The notes: generated by a model not told the origin, from the sequence alone. DNA of 64,000 nucleotides from Parasalinivibrio latis (GCF_036825535.1 NZ_CP098813.1:1612001-1676000); one strand, 5' to 3'. Counted from the first letter of the stretch, positions 1 through 8,790 are shown. Program-made: numbers and translations.

Positions 1-774
1 TCAACATCCATTGATTATGTGGTTCCTTGCATTCACGGTTATCCAGGGGAAACCGGCGAAATTCAGGCTTTTCTGGATCTGATCGGTTTGCCATATCTGG
101 GTTGCAATACTGAAGCAAACATCATTTGTTTTAACAAGATTACGTCAAAACTCTGGTTTGATACGCTGGGTATTCCAAATACCCCTTATATCTTCCTGTC
201 TGATGCCTCAGAGCAGAGCCTGGAAAAAGCTGAAGAAGCCTTTGCAAAGTGGGGCAAAGTATTCGTTAAGGCTGCGTCACAGGGGTCGTCTGTCGGTTGT
301 TACAAAGTAACAGAAGCTGAAGGGTTGCGTCAGGCAATTCAAAACGCATTTGGCTACTCATCCCAGGTACTGATTGAGAAAGCTGTAAAACCACGTGAAT
401 TGGAAGTGGCTGCGTTTGAATTCAACGGCGAAGTCGTTGTTACCGCTCCTGGTGAAATATATTGCCCTGATGACAAATTTTACACCTACGATGAGAAGTA
501 CAGCGCAAACAGCGACAGTACCACCACGCTGGAGCCAGAGAACCTGGGTATTGAGCACGTGGTAGAAATCATGGAGTATGCGCATAAAGCCTTCGAACAC
601 CTGCGTCTGAAAGATTTGTCGCGCATTGATTTCTTCCTGACTGAAGACAATGAAATCTACTTGAATGAAATCAACACCTTCCCGGGTATGACTCCTATCT
701 CAATGTTCCCTAAGCTGGTGGAGTTCAGTGGAACCCCGTTTTCTGACTTCCTTAAAGACAGAATATTTCAGTAA
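1..774 (+). CDS. ddl: D-alanine--D-alanine ligase, 5' end outside the window
   Basis: This is an ATP-grasp ligase that joins two D-alanines for the peptidoglycan stem peptide in the cytoplasm. The frame is open from base 1, so the true start lies upstream; about 257 codons are present, against roughly 310-370 for the family. Visible family signatures are the HGYPGETG stretch near the start, the central ATP-binding stretch around KAASQGSSVG, and the C-terminal metal-binding segment LNEINTFPGMTP, whose acidic and Asn residues bind the two magnesium ions. A GTG at base 19 is internal and is not taken as a start. The gene converges on the recombinase gene, with a shared terminator hairpin between them. 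Assignment as Ddl is firm; the paralogue (DdlA or DdlB type) cannot be decided from the fragment. Confidence 0.9.
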   Translation, partial: STSIDYVVPCIHGYPGETGEIQAFLDLIGLPYLGCNTEANIICFNKITSKLWFDTLGIPNTPYIFLSDASEQSLEKAEEAFAKWGKVFVKAASQGSSVGCYKVTEAEGLRQAIQNAFGYSSQVLIEKAVKPRELEVAAFEFNGEVVVTAPGEIYCPDDKFYTYDEKYSANSDSTTTLEPENLGIEHVVEIMEYAHKAFEHLRLKDLSRIDFFLTEDNEIYLNEINTFPGMTPISMFPKLVEFSGTPFSDFLKDRIFQ

Positions 775-786
775 TAGCGCACCGAC

Positions 787-813
787 AAAGGCGGAGTCAT
801 GGGCTCCGCTTTT
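787..813. terminator. Bidirectional terminator between ddl and the recombinase gene
   Basis: An inverted repeat with arms at 787-796 and 804-813 (one G-U pair) and a seven-base loop is flanked by A and T runs. It can end both the ddl transcript and the convergent minus-strand gene, whose stop lies within the hairpin. Confidence 0.6.
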
Positions 814-1849
814 ACTCTCTTTCTACCTTCTTCCTGTGTTTGGTAAATGCCTCTTCGCTATGTCCCGTTAAACCGGCATACTGCGCAGGCATTGCAGGGC
901 TTCGCCATCTTCCCTGGCTTTGAATGTCACTAAGGTTAAATCCAGCTTTTGATAGATCCAAGGCAGCCCCGGCCCGGGCGCTTTGTCCGGAAAAAACCAG
1001 TTCGCCTGTTAAGCCCAACATCTCGGAGGCTCGCCTGAACACCCGGTATACGGATGAGTGATCCATACTTTCGGAGCCGAGATTTTCGTGTCGGTCGATG
1101 CGTCGCAGAAGGTGACCGTCTGATATTTCAGTCAACATAAACCAGCGGTTTAACAATGTAGAAGCATGGTCACTGAGTCCAAGGGTTTGACCATCTACAT
1201 TGATGTTGGCGCTGTTGCCATCAAACCATATATCAGACACTTCAAGCGCACACAGTTCCGAGCGTTTAAGAAGAGCTTCTAAACTCAGCGTCCAAATCAA
1301 CAGATCCCTGATATCTTTCAACCGTGAGGAATTACCGATTTGCTTCTGGAGTTTTTCAAGGTGTTCTATTCGAAATGGCTGTGTTTTAGCCGCATCGTCA
1401 GCTTTTATATTTCCTAGTGACTGCAGGCAAAACCGAATTTGGCGGTGACGGGTAGGGTCTGTCAATTGATGTACACGGTGAATTAGGGAAAGGGTGGCTA
1501 CGCATCGTTTTATGCTGGCCAGCTTGCGCGTTTCAGCCAGCTTTTCCAAATGTCGCCTGACAGTTGTTACGGCTGCTGGAAGAGGATTAACCTTGGCGAG
1601 TTGACAAAATTCAAGGAAGTTAATCCAGTCTTTCCTGAAGCCAAGTAAAGAGTTATGGCTATAGGATCCACCTGTAAGGTTGACCCAATCTGCTATTGAG
1701 GGCTCACCCTTACAAAACAGTGCGATACTGGCTTTCCGTTTGTCGGAATCGGTTATTGGGGCAATTTCTTTACGCATATTGAGCTCTGGGGAATAACCAC
1801 CTAATGCACTATAACTTAATGCATTGTGCCTCAGTTGATCAATACACAT
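812..1849 (-). CDS. Tyrosine recombinase / phage-integrase family protein
   Basis: This is a site-specific recombinase-like protein of about 345 residues. The N-terminal half resembles a SAM-like core-binding domain. The C-terminal half carries the catalytic pattern: an Arg in the KRSELCALEV segment, QSAR at the place of the usual HxxR box, GRW at the place of the second His/Trp, and a candidate nucleophilic Tyr in AQYAG. The first His of the HxxR box is therefore Gln. The start is uncertain: the frame stays open to 1885 with TTG and GTG alternatives, and I chose the ATG at 1849. No phage or transposon genes adjoin it, so it is either a solitary housekeeping-like recombinase or a relic of a mobile element. 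Family assignment is good; the biological role is unknown. Confidence 0.75.
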   Translation of the reverse strand: MCIDQLRHNALSYSALGGYSPELNMRKEIAPITDSDKRKASIALFCKGEPSIADWVNLTGGSYSHNSLLGFRKDWINFLEFCQLAKVNPLPAAVTTVRRHLEKLAETRKLASIKRCVATLSLIHRVHQLTDPTRHRQIRFCLQSLGNIKADDAAKTQPFRIEHLEKLQKQIGNSSRLKDIRDLLIWTLSLEALLKRSELCALEVSDIWFDGNSANINVDGQTLGLSDHASTLLNRWFMLTEISDGHLLRRIDRHENLGSESMDHSSVYRVFRRASEMLGLTGELVFSGQSARAGAALDLSKAGFNLSDIQSQGRWRSPAMPAQYAGLTGHSEEAFTKHRKKVERE

Positions 1850-2003
1850 CAGTTCTTTTGTTATAGTTTTCACATTCCAGCACAAAAGTGTGTCTCAGAA
1901 ATGTCACACTCGCACTATCTCCTTCGACAAAGCTCAGAATTTCTCCTAATGTGTACTAATAGATAAATAATAATAAATTAGTTGCACTGGTGCAGAGGAA
2001 AGT

Positions 2004-2417
2004 ATGACCAAACGCCTTTACCATAGGGGTTATAACATTGAGTACCTCGACTCTGGGGAATATGCTGCTCGCTTGGGTGGAAACCGAGTGGTCACAGCAG
2101 AGTTGCTGGCTATAAAGAAGTCCATCGATTGGTGGGCAGAAGCATCAATCTTCCGTGATCCTGCTGATTTTGAAGGAATGGAGGAGGAGTCTGAAGATAC
2201 AACTCAAACTGAAGAACATAAAGAGTACAAGCTGGTAAATGATGACGGGCGTGTTGATACCTGGTACGTAATGATCGGCGGTAAGCTCTTTAAAGGCTCG
2301 CTAAAAATGCTGAAGCGTAAAATTGACCTAGAAGTTTTCAGGCAAAAAAGAGAAGAGGGAGAAACCCCGGCTTTAAAAGCCAAGCCAGATGACTCTCAGG
2401 CACAGAACAGTCCCTAA
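2004..2417 (+). CDS. Small conserved protein, DUF3319-like
   Basis: This is a 137-residue protein without a signal peptide or membrane segment. The first 50 residues (RGYNIEY, then AIKKSIDWW) resemble the small DUF3319 proteins of marine gammaproteobacteria; that match is from memory and moderately sure. The middle is acidic (runs of Glu/Asp around residues 55-75) and the tail is rich in Lys, Pro and Gln and probably disordered. The start is supported by the purine-rich GAGGAAAG just upstream. It is transcribed away from the recombinase gene and ends in a hairpin shared with the next gene. No function is known to me. Confidence 0.65.
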   Translation: MTKRLYHRGYNIEYLDSGEYAARLGGNRVVTAELLAIKKSIDWWAEASIFRDPADFEGMEEESEDTTQTEEHKEYKLVNDDGRVDTWYVMIGGKLFKGSLKMLKRKIDLEVFRQKREEGETPALKAKPDDSQAQNSP

Positions 2418-2436
2418 CGAACCGTCATATTTCATG

Positions 2437-2470
2437 AAAAGGCTCTGTACTGTGCAAAGCCTTTTCTTTT
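2437..2470. terminator. Terminator after the DUF3319-like gene
   Basis: The arms are AAAAGGCT at 2437-2444 and AGCCTTTT at 2458-2465, and the second arm runs into CTTTT. It serves the plus-strand gene and may also end the convergent minus-strand gene. Confidence 0.6.
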
Positions 2471-2490
2471 GAAGCACTTTCTGGTTGTCT

Positions 2491-3018
2491 CTAGCTCTTT
2501 CCTTTCTCTACATCAACAAGATAGTCTCCAGCCAACCAATCTCTGCCGATGAGCAGTTTGTATTTCATTTTGTGTCGGTCCCGTAGATTTACATCCACAT
2601 ACTTGTAGTTACCTTCATATCCAAGTCTCAACTTGACGCTGTACCTGTGCTCAACGCCTTGTGCATTCCGGATCTTGTGGACATCTTCAATCACAGCTCG
2701 CATTTCTACCGGACGGCCTTTTTCGTCCTCAGTCGTGAAGTCGATTATTTTTCCACGGTTTTTCCGAGGGTTTTTTTCTCCATTCTCTACATGTATATGG
2801 GTTGCGTGTAAGGAGGTGACCGTAGCGCCTGTATCAATCCTGGCTGGAATTGTAATGTCCAAAGGCTTGATAGTTATGTCCTCAATAGGGCCAACAATGG
2901 TTTTATTGCCACAGGTTGGCTGGATATCCGTTTGTGCCCAAACGGTATGCGTGGATGCAATGGTGGTGGCTCCAAGAAGGACAAGTAACGCAAATTTTTG
3001 TCTCATTGTTTTAGTCAT
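2491..3018 (-). CDS. Retropepsin-like aspartic protease (RimK-associated / COG4067 type), exported
   Basis: This is a 175-residue protein with a cleavable signal peptide (basic start, hydrophobic stretch to about residue 28 ending in VWAQ). The mature part is a single retropepsin-like domain: the motif ARIDTGATVTSLHA holds the catalytic Asp-Thr-Gly triad, and LLIGRDWLAGDY is the conserved C-terminal strand. Members of this family are annotated as ATP-dependent zinc proteases linked to RimK, but the aspartic triad is what the sequence shows. It would act in the periplasm, probably as a dimer. The start at 3018 lacks a clear ribosome site, and a Met four codons later is an alternative. It is divergent from the yciH gene. 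Confidence 0.8.
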   Translation of the reverse strand: MTKTMRQKFALLVLLGATTIASTHTVWAQTDIQPTCGNKTIVGPIEDITIKPLDITIPARIDTGATVTSLHATHIHVENGEKNPRKNRGKIIDFTTEDEKGRPVEMRAVIEDVHKIRNAQGVEHRYSVKLRLGYEGNYKYVDVNLRDRHKMKYKLLIGRDWLAGDYLVDVEKGKS

Positions 3019-3194
3019 TTAGTTTGAAGACAGTGTTTCTTAGTCTTTTTGTGTTTCAATTAGTTCCAGACTTTAAATTGATTGCCTGTCCTTTAGCCAT
3101 CAAGGTGTGGTTCGTTGCTTTTGCATTCCGGGAGGCAGCAGGTTTTGTTACTATCTGTTCCGGAAGTTTAACTGATGCGAAAGCAGGACACGTT

Positions 3195-3521
3195 ATGAGT
3201 AACGACGGTAGCCGTCTGGTTTATTCCACGGATGTTGGCCGGATAAAAGAAGAAAAAAGTAAACCGGATCGCCCTAAAGGTGATGGTGTTGTCAGAATAC
3301 AGCGTCAAACCAAAGGCCGGAAGGGCAAAGGAGTTTGTATTGTCACTGGACTTGATTTGGACGATGCAGCCTTGAAACTGGTAGCAGCGGAACTGAAGAA
3401 GGTTTGTGGTTGTGGTGGTTCAGTTAAGGACGGCACAGTAGAAATCCAAGGAGATAAACGCGATCAGATTAAAGCGTACCTGGAGAAAAAAGGCCATACC
3501 GTCAAACTGGCTGGCGGTTAA
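3195..3521 (+). CDS. yciH: SUI1/eIF1-like translation factor YciH
   Basis: This is a 108-residue bacterial homologue of eIF1/SUI1, a small RNA-binding translation-fidelity protein. The body, from GVVRIQRQTKGRKGKG through GCGGSVKDGTVEIQGD to the final GHTVKLAGG, is the full SUI1 fold, with the basic loop KGRKGKG and the GCGGSVK motif intact. The start at 3195 follows AGGACACGTT. The reading frame is open for a further 57 codons upstream, but that part is hydrophobic, unrelated to the family and lacks a ribosome site, so I treat it as chance. It is monocistronic, closed by a strong terminator. Confidence 0.9.
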   Translation: MSNDGSRLVYSTDVGRIKEEKSKPDRPKGDGVVRIQRQTKGRKGKGVCIVTGLDLDDAALKLVAAELKKVCGCGGSVKDGTVEIQGDKRDQIKAYLEKKGHTVKLAGG

Positions 3522-3540
3522 CTTTCTGTCAGGAAAACGA

Positions 3541-3570
3541 AAAGCGGCGATATTGTCATCGCCGCTTTTT
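3541..3570. terminator. Strong bidirectional terminator
   Basis: An 11-bp perfect stem (3541-3551 with 3558-3568, loop ATTGTC) with T and A runs on both sides separates yciH from the convergent TPR-protein gene. Confidence 0.85.
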
Positions 3571-3582
3571 GGTTTTTAATAC

Positions 3583-4503
3583 TTACAATTTGGTTTCACT
3601 GGACTCAGGACGGTTTTCGTCAGATTCAATAAGGGCTTCAAACCTATCATTCCCAATTAATGCTTCGAAATCCTGTTCTTCCCTTGCGGCGTCTTTCAGA
3701 GATGTGGCATGGGAGATCGCCAATTCCAGATCTGAAATCGCCTGACTTTCTGCACCAAGACGTGTATGGGCACAGGCACGCTGATATAGCGCGTTAGCAT
3801 TTTTTTCATCTACTTCCAAAACACGGTTACAGATGCTTAATGCCCAGTTGAATTCGCCCATTTCCATTGCTGCATCTGCTTTGTGGGTAAGGGCTTCAAG
3901 ATCGCCAGGTCGAATTTTCAGAATGTCGTTATAGCTCTCGATACGTTGTTCGGGTGTCTGAGAGTGCTGGGCGCGCAACCACAGGTTGTGGATTTCGTTA
4001 ATCTTTTCAATTTCCCGGTTATTTTCGGAAATGATTCGGGTTTTGCGTCGCAATTCTCTTTCCATTGTCTGGAATTTCTTTTCATACAAGGCCGCGATTT
4101 CATCGAGCCTTTCATCTGCAGCTTTCTGGGTGTTGTTTCTTACCTCGCGGAGAGATTGCCAGCCAACAAGGGCGATCAGTGATGCAGCACCGGCGATCAG
4201 GTAGAAGAAGTAAGTAACGGTGACATTGGCATAGTTCATTGACTTGTCCGCCACGGAAAGCTCTCTATCCGTTATCTCTTCTATCATTCTTTTTTCAAGT
4301 GCCTGGTACTCCTGTCGGAGAGACTTGAGTTCATCAAGGATATAGCGCTCCATCAAAGGGCGATCAAGCATCTCTGACTGTGAATAGGATACTGGCTGTG
4401 CAGGTGAAGGAGGGGGAACTTCCTGCACTTCTTCACTGGAAAACCCCTGCGTTGATGTCAGTGTGAAAAAAACAAAGGCAGCGAACAATTGGCGCAGTAA
4501 CAT
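3583..4503 (-). CDS. Membrane-anchored TPR protein of unknown function
   Basis: This is a 306-residue protein from the ATG at 4503, chosen because GGAGG lies five bases upstream; a longer frame to 4539 lacks a ribosome site. It has an N-terminal signal or anchor (FAAFVFFTLTSTQGFSS), a Pro-rich linker, a single transmembrane segment (VTYFFYLIAGAASLIALVGW), a charged coiled-coil stretch rich in Glu, Arg and Lys, and then about three TPR-like helical hairpins (NDILKIRPGDLEALTHKADA, NRVLEVDEKNANALYQRACA). The TPR end probably binds a protein partner. The C terminus is acidic. It is a single gene between terminators, and I do not recognise a named family. Confidence 0.7.
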   Translation of the reverse strand: MLLRQLFAAFVFFTLTSTQGFSSEEVQEVPPPSPAQPVSYSQSEMLDRPLMERYILDELKSLRQEYQALEKRMIEEITDRELSVADKSMNYANVTVTYFFYLIAGAASLIALVGWQSLREVRNNTQKAADERLDEIAALYEKKFQTMERELRRKTRIISENNREIEKINEIHNLWLRAQHSQTPEQRIESYNDILKIRPGDLEALTHKADAAMEMGEFNWALSICNRVLEVDEKNANALYQRACAHTRLGAESQAISDLELAISHATSLKDAAREEQDFEALIGNDRFEALIESDENRPESSETKL

Positions 4504-4570
4504 CATGGCCTCCGGATGTACTAAGTCAGTTAAATACATCGAAAATTTAGCAAAGATGTTACATATAAGA

Positions 4571-4599
4571 AATGAAAAAAGGGCGCCGAAGCACCCTTT
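4571..4599 (-). terminator. Terminator of the symporter gene
   Basis: On the minus strand a nine-base-pair stem (arms 4591-4599 and 4578-4586) closed by a TTCG tetraloop is followed by a T run. It lies just after the stop of the AGCS symporter gene. Confidence 0.85.
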
Positions 4600-4616
4600 A
4601 TTGAGTTTTGTGATAA

Positions 4617-6149
4617 TTAACGCTCAGAGGCGGCTTCTACCTTGCGGATTTTGCCTGATTCCAGACGTGCCCAGTAATCGGCAAGGTCACGCTTGATTTC
4701 CGGAACAAGAATGTAAAGGCCAACGATATTAACCAGTGCCATTGAGAAGATCATAGCATCGGAGAAGTCTATAACAGGCCCAAGGTTCATCGCAGCACCT
4801 ATCACTACAAAAATGCAGAACTTAACCTTGAAGATGAGCTCGGCTTTTTTGCTTTCGCCAAACAGGTAGGTCCAGGCTTTAAGGCCATAGTAGGACCAGG
4901 AGATCATGGTTGAGAATGCAAACAACACCACGGCAATTGCCAGGATGTACGGGAACCAGCCTATAGCACTACCAAATGCGGCAGATGTAAGCTCTACACC
5001 GGCAAGGCCCGAATCATTATCAAGGTATCCCGTAATAATGATAACCAGCGCGGTCATGGTACAGATTACGACGGTATCAATGAATGGTTCGAGCAGTGAC
5101 ACAAAGCCTTCTGAAAGGGGTTCTTTGGTTTTTACTGCGGAGTGGGCAATAGCAGCCGAACCTACACCGGCCTCGTTGGAAAACGCTGCACGTTTAAAGC
5201 CCTGGATCATTGCGCCAATTACACCGCCTGCCACGCCTTCTCCGGTGAATGCACCATCGAGAATTGCACCAAACGCGTCATCGATAAGGTCAAAGTTAAT
5301 TCCAAGGATTATCAAGGCTGCACCAACATAGATAACCGCCATAAAAGGAACCACTTTTTCGGTTACTTTCGCGATAGATTTGATGCCGCCAATGATTACG
5401 ATACCTACGATGACAGCAAGGATCAGACCAAACAGCCACCCTTTATCAGCGAGGAAGGATGCATCTCCGCCAGTTACACCAACCACCTGCTTAAATGCCT
5501 GGTTTGCCTGGAACATGTTACCCCCACCCAGTGCGCCACCAATGGCACAGATGGAGAACAGTACAGCAAGGGTTCGGCCAAAGGCAGGGTTACCTCTATT
5601 GGCGAGACCTTTACTCAGGTAGTACATCGGGCCACCGGACACTGAACCATCCGGGTTGGTGTTTCGGTATTTCACACCGAGAGAACACTCAACAAACTTA
5701 CTGGACATACCGAGTAATCCGGCGAGGATCATCCAGAATGTCGCACCCGCACCACCAATTGATACAGCAACAGCTACGCCGGCGATGTTTCCTAATCCAA
5801 CAGTACCGGAAAGTGCTGTTGCCAAGGCCTGGAAGTGAGAAACCTCACCATCACCTTTTGATTTTGGATCTGTGTATTTACCACTTACGAGGTCAACAGC
5901 ATGTTTAAAGCCCTTAAGGTTGATAAACCCCAGGTAAACTGTAAAAAACACTGCGGCTACTACAAGCCAAAGTACAATCCAAGGAACCTGAACGTCAGTA
6001 AAAGGGAAAGGAATGGTAGAGAAGATCATTCCTACAAATGGGTTGACGATAGGAGCCACGAGTTCATTAATCGTTTCATCCATGCCAGCGGCAGCGGCAT
6101 TACCTGCAGCCACACAGCCTGACAAGGCTAGCAGTATATTCCGTTTCAT
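4617..6149 (-). CDS. Sodium:alanine/glycine symporter, AGCS family
   Basis: This is a 510-residue inner-membrane transporter of the alanine-or-glycine:cation symporter family (AlsT/DagA type). It shows about ten to eleven hydrophobic segments and the family signatures GTVGLGNIAGVAVAVSIGGAG (the sodium/substrate helix), the GGPMYYL motif and FSNEAGVGSAAIAHSAVKT in the second half. The start follows AGGAATCATA. It is monocistronic with its own terminator. In this window it is a plausible uptake route for glycine or alanine beside a pathway that makes glycine from betaine, but the link is only by proximity. A 12-bp palindrome lies 45 bases upstream of the start. Substrate preference cannot be told from sequence. 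Confidence 0.9.
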   Translation of the reverse strand: MKRNILLALSGCVAAGNAAAAGMDETINELVAPIVNPFVGMIFSTIPFPFTDVQVPWIVLWLVVAAVFFTVYLGFINLKGFKHAVDLVSGKYTDPKSKGDGEVSHFQALATALSGTVGLGNIAGVAVAVSIGGAGATFWMILAGLLGMSSKFVECSLGVKYRNTNPDGSVSGGPMYYLSKGLANRGNPAFGRTLAVLFSICAIGGALGGGNMFQANQAFKQVVGVTGGDASFLADKGWLFGLILAVIVGIVIIGGIKSIAKVTEKVVPFMAVIYVGAALIILGINFDLIDDAFGAILDGAFTGEGVAGGVIGAMIQGFKRAAFSNEAGVGSAAIAHSAVKTKEPLSEGFVSLLEPFIDTVVICTMTALVIIITGYLDNDSGLAGVELTSAAFGSAIGWFPYILAIAVVLFAFSTMISWSYYGLKAWTYLFGESKKAELIFKVKFCIFVVIGAAMNLGPVIDFSDAMIFSMALVNIVGLYILVPEIKRDLADYWARLESGKIRKVEAASER

Positions 6150-6489
6150 TATGATTCCTGTCTTTATCCTGTTGTGTGTTTTTGTATTGATGTTGTGACG
6201 TCACATGTGTGTAACAATTCGCATTATTCCATCAAGAAACAAATTTGCAACATGATTGACTGAAATTGCTGATCAGATAAGGCAGTGGAAGTGACGGAAG
6301 AAATGGTTGTTTTATGTACTAGTTCACCGAAAAAACCAACAATAATGCGGGTTTCAAAGAGTTCTAATGTATTTGTTGAATCAATAATGCGAAACAACAT
6401 GAAACAAATAAATAGCCTTTAAAAACCCATAAATAAGAATAAATGACCACAAGTGGCATTGGTTGTATGTATGGTAATGACAAAATTGT
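6150..6489. other. 340-base gap upstream of the symporter gene
   Basis: This is an AT-rich stretch without a credible gene. It holds a perfect palindrome at 6194-6205 close to the symporter start. The rest, up to the fdhD stop, shows poly-A-rich DNA but no hairpin terminator that I can support. Confidence 0.5.
6194..6205. promoter_or_regulatory. Operator-like palindrome TGTGACGTCACA
   Basis: This perfect 12-bp inverted repeat lies 45 bases upstream of the AGCS symporter start, where a repressor or activator could bind. The half-sites TGTGA/TCACA recall CRP sites, but the two-base spacing is shorter than the six of CRP, so the binding protein is unknown. Confidence 0.4.
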
Positions 6490-7314
6490 TTATTTTGATA
6501 AATGATAGAATCGAGGTGCATCTGAGCGTGGGAGGTGGATTAAATTCAAATTAGCTTCTTTTGCCTGCTTTACGGAAAAAGATGTGGGAGCACCAAGTGT
6601 GATCAAGGTTCCCAGTCTTGCTACAGATATTTTTTGTACCAGTTCAATGCTGCAACGACTGGTCATCAAAACGCCAAGGTTTTGAGGATTCAATCTGGAT
6701 TTCACAACATGGCCTATCAACTTATCCAGAGCATTGTGTCTGCCGATATCTTCCCGGACATCCAGAATATGGCCTCGGGTGTCAATTAAGAATGCAGCAT
6801 GGACTGCCCCAGAGATTTTTGATAATTCCTGCCACCTCCTGCTTTCCTCCCTCACACGGATAAGTTGTGCGAGTGATGGGTAAGGAGATGCACTCCCAGC
6901 GGTAAGGGCTGGTATGGCCTGGCTCAGGTTTTCGATGCCACAGATACCACATCCGGTTCTGCCAGACAGCTGGCGTTTGTGGTTACCAAGACGTGCTGCT
7001 GCACGGTTGGATAAGTGGATGTCGGCAAAAAGAGCCTCCTCGAGGCATTCTATCTGAACATCATGAATTTCAACCGGGGACTGAATAATGCGTTCAGACA
7101 GGGTGAATCCATAGACAAAATCATCAATATCCCGAGGGGTTACCATCATGACCGCATGGCTTATCCCGTTATAGCTGACAGACAACGGATACTCCGCAGG
7201 TAATAGGGAGTGACTGGTTTCCCTGCACCCTTGTTGATTCCATGCATGAGGGACGACAACAGGGGCTTCGTCGCTGTCGGCCATTATCTTTTTGAGTTGA
7301 AAATCTGATTTCAT
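6490..7314 (-). CDS. fdhD: Formate dehydrogenase accessory sulfurtransferase FdhD
   Basis: FdhD passes sulfur from IscS to the molybdenum cofactor (bis-MGD) so that formate dehydrogenase becomes active. The 274-residue product has the family's sulfur-carrying loop GRTGCGICG with Cys122 and Cys125, the DFVYGF and DIGRHNALDKLIG segments, and the late LITLGAPTSFSVKQAKEANL stretch. The length fits the family. Its likely client in this window is the FdsGBAD formate dehydrogenase about 38 kb away, so the gene belongs functionally to the C1 oxidation set although it is not in that operon. It lies downstream of a GlxA-type regulator on the same strand, with a 55-base gap. Confidence 0.93.
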   Translation of the reverse strand: MKSDFQLKKIMADSDEAPVVVPHAWNQQGCRETSHSLLPAEYPLSVSYNGISHAVMMVTPRDIDDFVYGFTLSERIIQSPVEIHDVQIECLEEALFADIHLSNRAAARLGNHKRQLSGRTGCGICGIENLSQAIPALTAGSASPYPSLAQLIRVREESRRWQELSKISGAVHAAFLIDTRGHILDVREDIGRHNALDKLIGHVVKSRLNPQNLGVLMTSRCSIELVQKISVARLGTLITLGAPTSFSVKQAKEANLNLIHLPRSDAPRFYHLSK

Positions 7315-7369
7315 CTACAACATCCTTTTTGCATGGCATCCAATATAACTAAAGCAGGGATTCCGCCGG

Positions 7370-8410
7370 TCAGCTGTCTCTTTGCCGCCTTCTTGCTGAG
7401 GTCGGGGATACGCCAAAAAACTCTTTAAAACAGTGACTGAAATGTGTGGCGGTTACAAATCCACATGCAGCGGCCACTGAAGCGATTGAATCGCTGGATT
7501 GAAGAAGCAACCGCCTCGCATGCGTCATTCTCAATTCTAGGTAATACCTGCTGGGTGAAGTGTTCAAGTGTGTCTGGAACAATCTTTCGACCCGCCTCCG
7601 GGACGATCCTACCCAGGTAGCGAGTTCATTGATCGTCAGTGGCTCTTCAATATTTCCCGCCATAAGCTGCAAGGTGTCTCTCAACGTTTGAGGCAATGAA
7701 GGTTCCGATGCCGGGTTAAGCATGGGTTCATCACTGCGCTGTGTTGCCTTGTCGCATGCGAGAATTTCACGGACAGCCCTGAATACGTCTTTACCCTGTA
7801 ACTCTTCTATCACACTTAGCATCATTTCGAGCGCACTGCTCGGCCCGGCAGCGGAAATCACTTTTTCCTCCAGGACAAAAGCCTGATCAGTCACTTTGGA
7901 CAGGGGAAAATTTTCCCGGACGAAAGCATGGTTATCTGGATGGAGTGCAAACCGTCTTCCATTGAGTAAGCCTGCATGGGCCAGGGCGATAACGCCATTC
8001 CATATACCACCAAGGACAATACCCTGACGGGCAAGTCTTTTAAGCAAGCGGGTTAACTCCGGTATCGCCTCCAACTGGCTTCTGAACCCGCCGCAAACCA
8101 ACAGCATGTCAGGGCGATATTCGGGGTTGGAAATTAACTCGCTTAAGCCGGTGTCAGTCGGTATTTCGATGCCTAAATCACTGATAACCCGGTTTGACTG
8201 AACGCCGACGGTGGTAAAGGTAAATCTCTGTGACGTTGTAACAAGATTTGCGGTTACCAACGCATCTGCGGCACTGGTAAACGTGACCAGGGAAAAGTGT
8301 TCGAGCAGGATAAATGCAACATTCAGTACTTCTACCTCGTGGTCGGGAGGCGGAAGGAATGAACGGTTAGTATCCCGCAATGAGCTGGTAAATTGTCTTG
8401 ACTGGCTCAT
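7370..8410 (-). CDS. GlxA-family AraC-type regulator (SouR/GbdR-like)
   Basis: This is a 346-residue transcription factor with an N-terminal DJ-1/PfpI-like ligand domain (about residues 25-190) and a C-terminal AraC double helix-turn-helix (about 225-345; ELATWVGSSRRRVERLFQ and SVAAACGFVTATHFSHCFKEFFGVSP). The nucleophile-elbow motif reads GIWNG, so the Cys seen in the second GlxA regulator of this window (GICTG) is absent; the domain is probably a pure sensor. It is divergent from glyA-sda-soxBDAG across a 380-base region, which makes it a good candidate activator of sarcosine catabolism, like SouR of Pseudomonas. That function is inferred from position and family only. GbdR is the main alternative identity. 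Confidence 0.85.
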   Translation of the reverse strand: MSQSRQFTSSLRDTNRSFLPPPDHEVEVLNVAFILLEHFSLVTFTSAADALVTANLVTTSQRFTFTTVGVQSNRVISDLGIEIPTDTGLSELISNPEYRPDMLLVCGGFRSQLEAIPELTRLLKRLARQGIVLGGIWNGVIALAHAGLLNGRRFALHPDNHAFVRENFPLSKVTDQAFVLEEKVISAAGPSSALEMMLSVIEELQGKDVFRAVREILACDKATQRSDEPMLNPASEPSLPQTLRDTLQLMAGNIEEPLTINELATWVGSSRRRVERLFQTHLNTSPSRYYLELRMTHARRLLLQSSDSIASVAAACGFVTATHFSHCFKEFFGVSPTSARRRQRDS

Positions 8411-8790
8411 AGAAACACATTTTCTTCCTCTTCAAATGATGACAAGACTTTAACAGTGATTTTTACCCTCGTTAAAGTCCCAGCTGTTTGTGTATGTGTG
8501 TGCGACAGCGCAAAACCCGGATGGCCTTTTCATGCTGTTGTCGCTGTAACTGTCTGTGATTATGCATTTTTTAAAACAATGCAGCTTGGAGTGATTTTCG
8601 TAGATGCGTCAAAACGTCATGTCTGGACGTCGCAAAAACATCACATTCCGCCGCAACCGGGCATCCGACATAACTGAGTGGCAGATAGGATTTTGCAAAG
8701 TCGCAAAGTTTTGCTTTCAGGAACCGGTAACCACAGAAGCGGAAGTAAACGCAGTGTAGCCGGTACGCTATACACCATGGAGAGGCTGTG
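8411..8790. promoter_or_regulatory. Divergent control region, GlxA regulator / glyA
   Basis: This is a 380-base non-coding region between two divergent genes. It holds two copies of GTCGCAA (8629-8635 and 8700-8706); the second sits inside a run of TGCAAAG/TCGCAAAG repeats that could be an activator site for glyA. The same heptamer or a one-base variant occurs in front of fdhA, gbcA, gbcB and the dgc operon. No convincing gene or riboswitch core is seen. Confidence 0.45.

Noticed and set aside
3024..3194. A hydrophobic in-frame extension upstream of yciH
   Set aside because: It is not part of the SUI1 family, has no ribosome site, and AGGACACGTT stands before the internal ATG at 3195.
6194..6205. 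A CRP site before the symporter
   Set aside because: The half-sites fit but the spacing is two bases instead of six.
6150..6489. A glycine riboswitch in front of the AGCS symporter
   Set aside because: Such riboswitches often precede these genes, but I could not find the tandem conserved cores or pairing in this gap.
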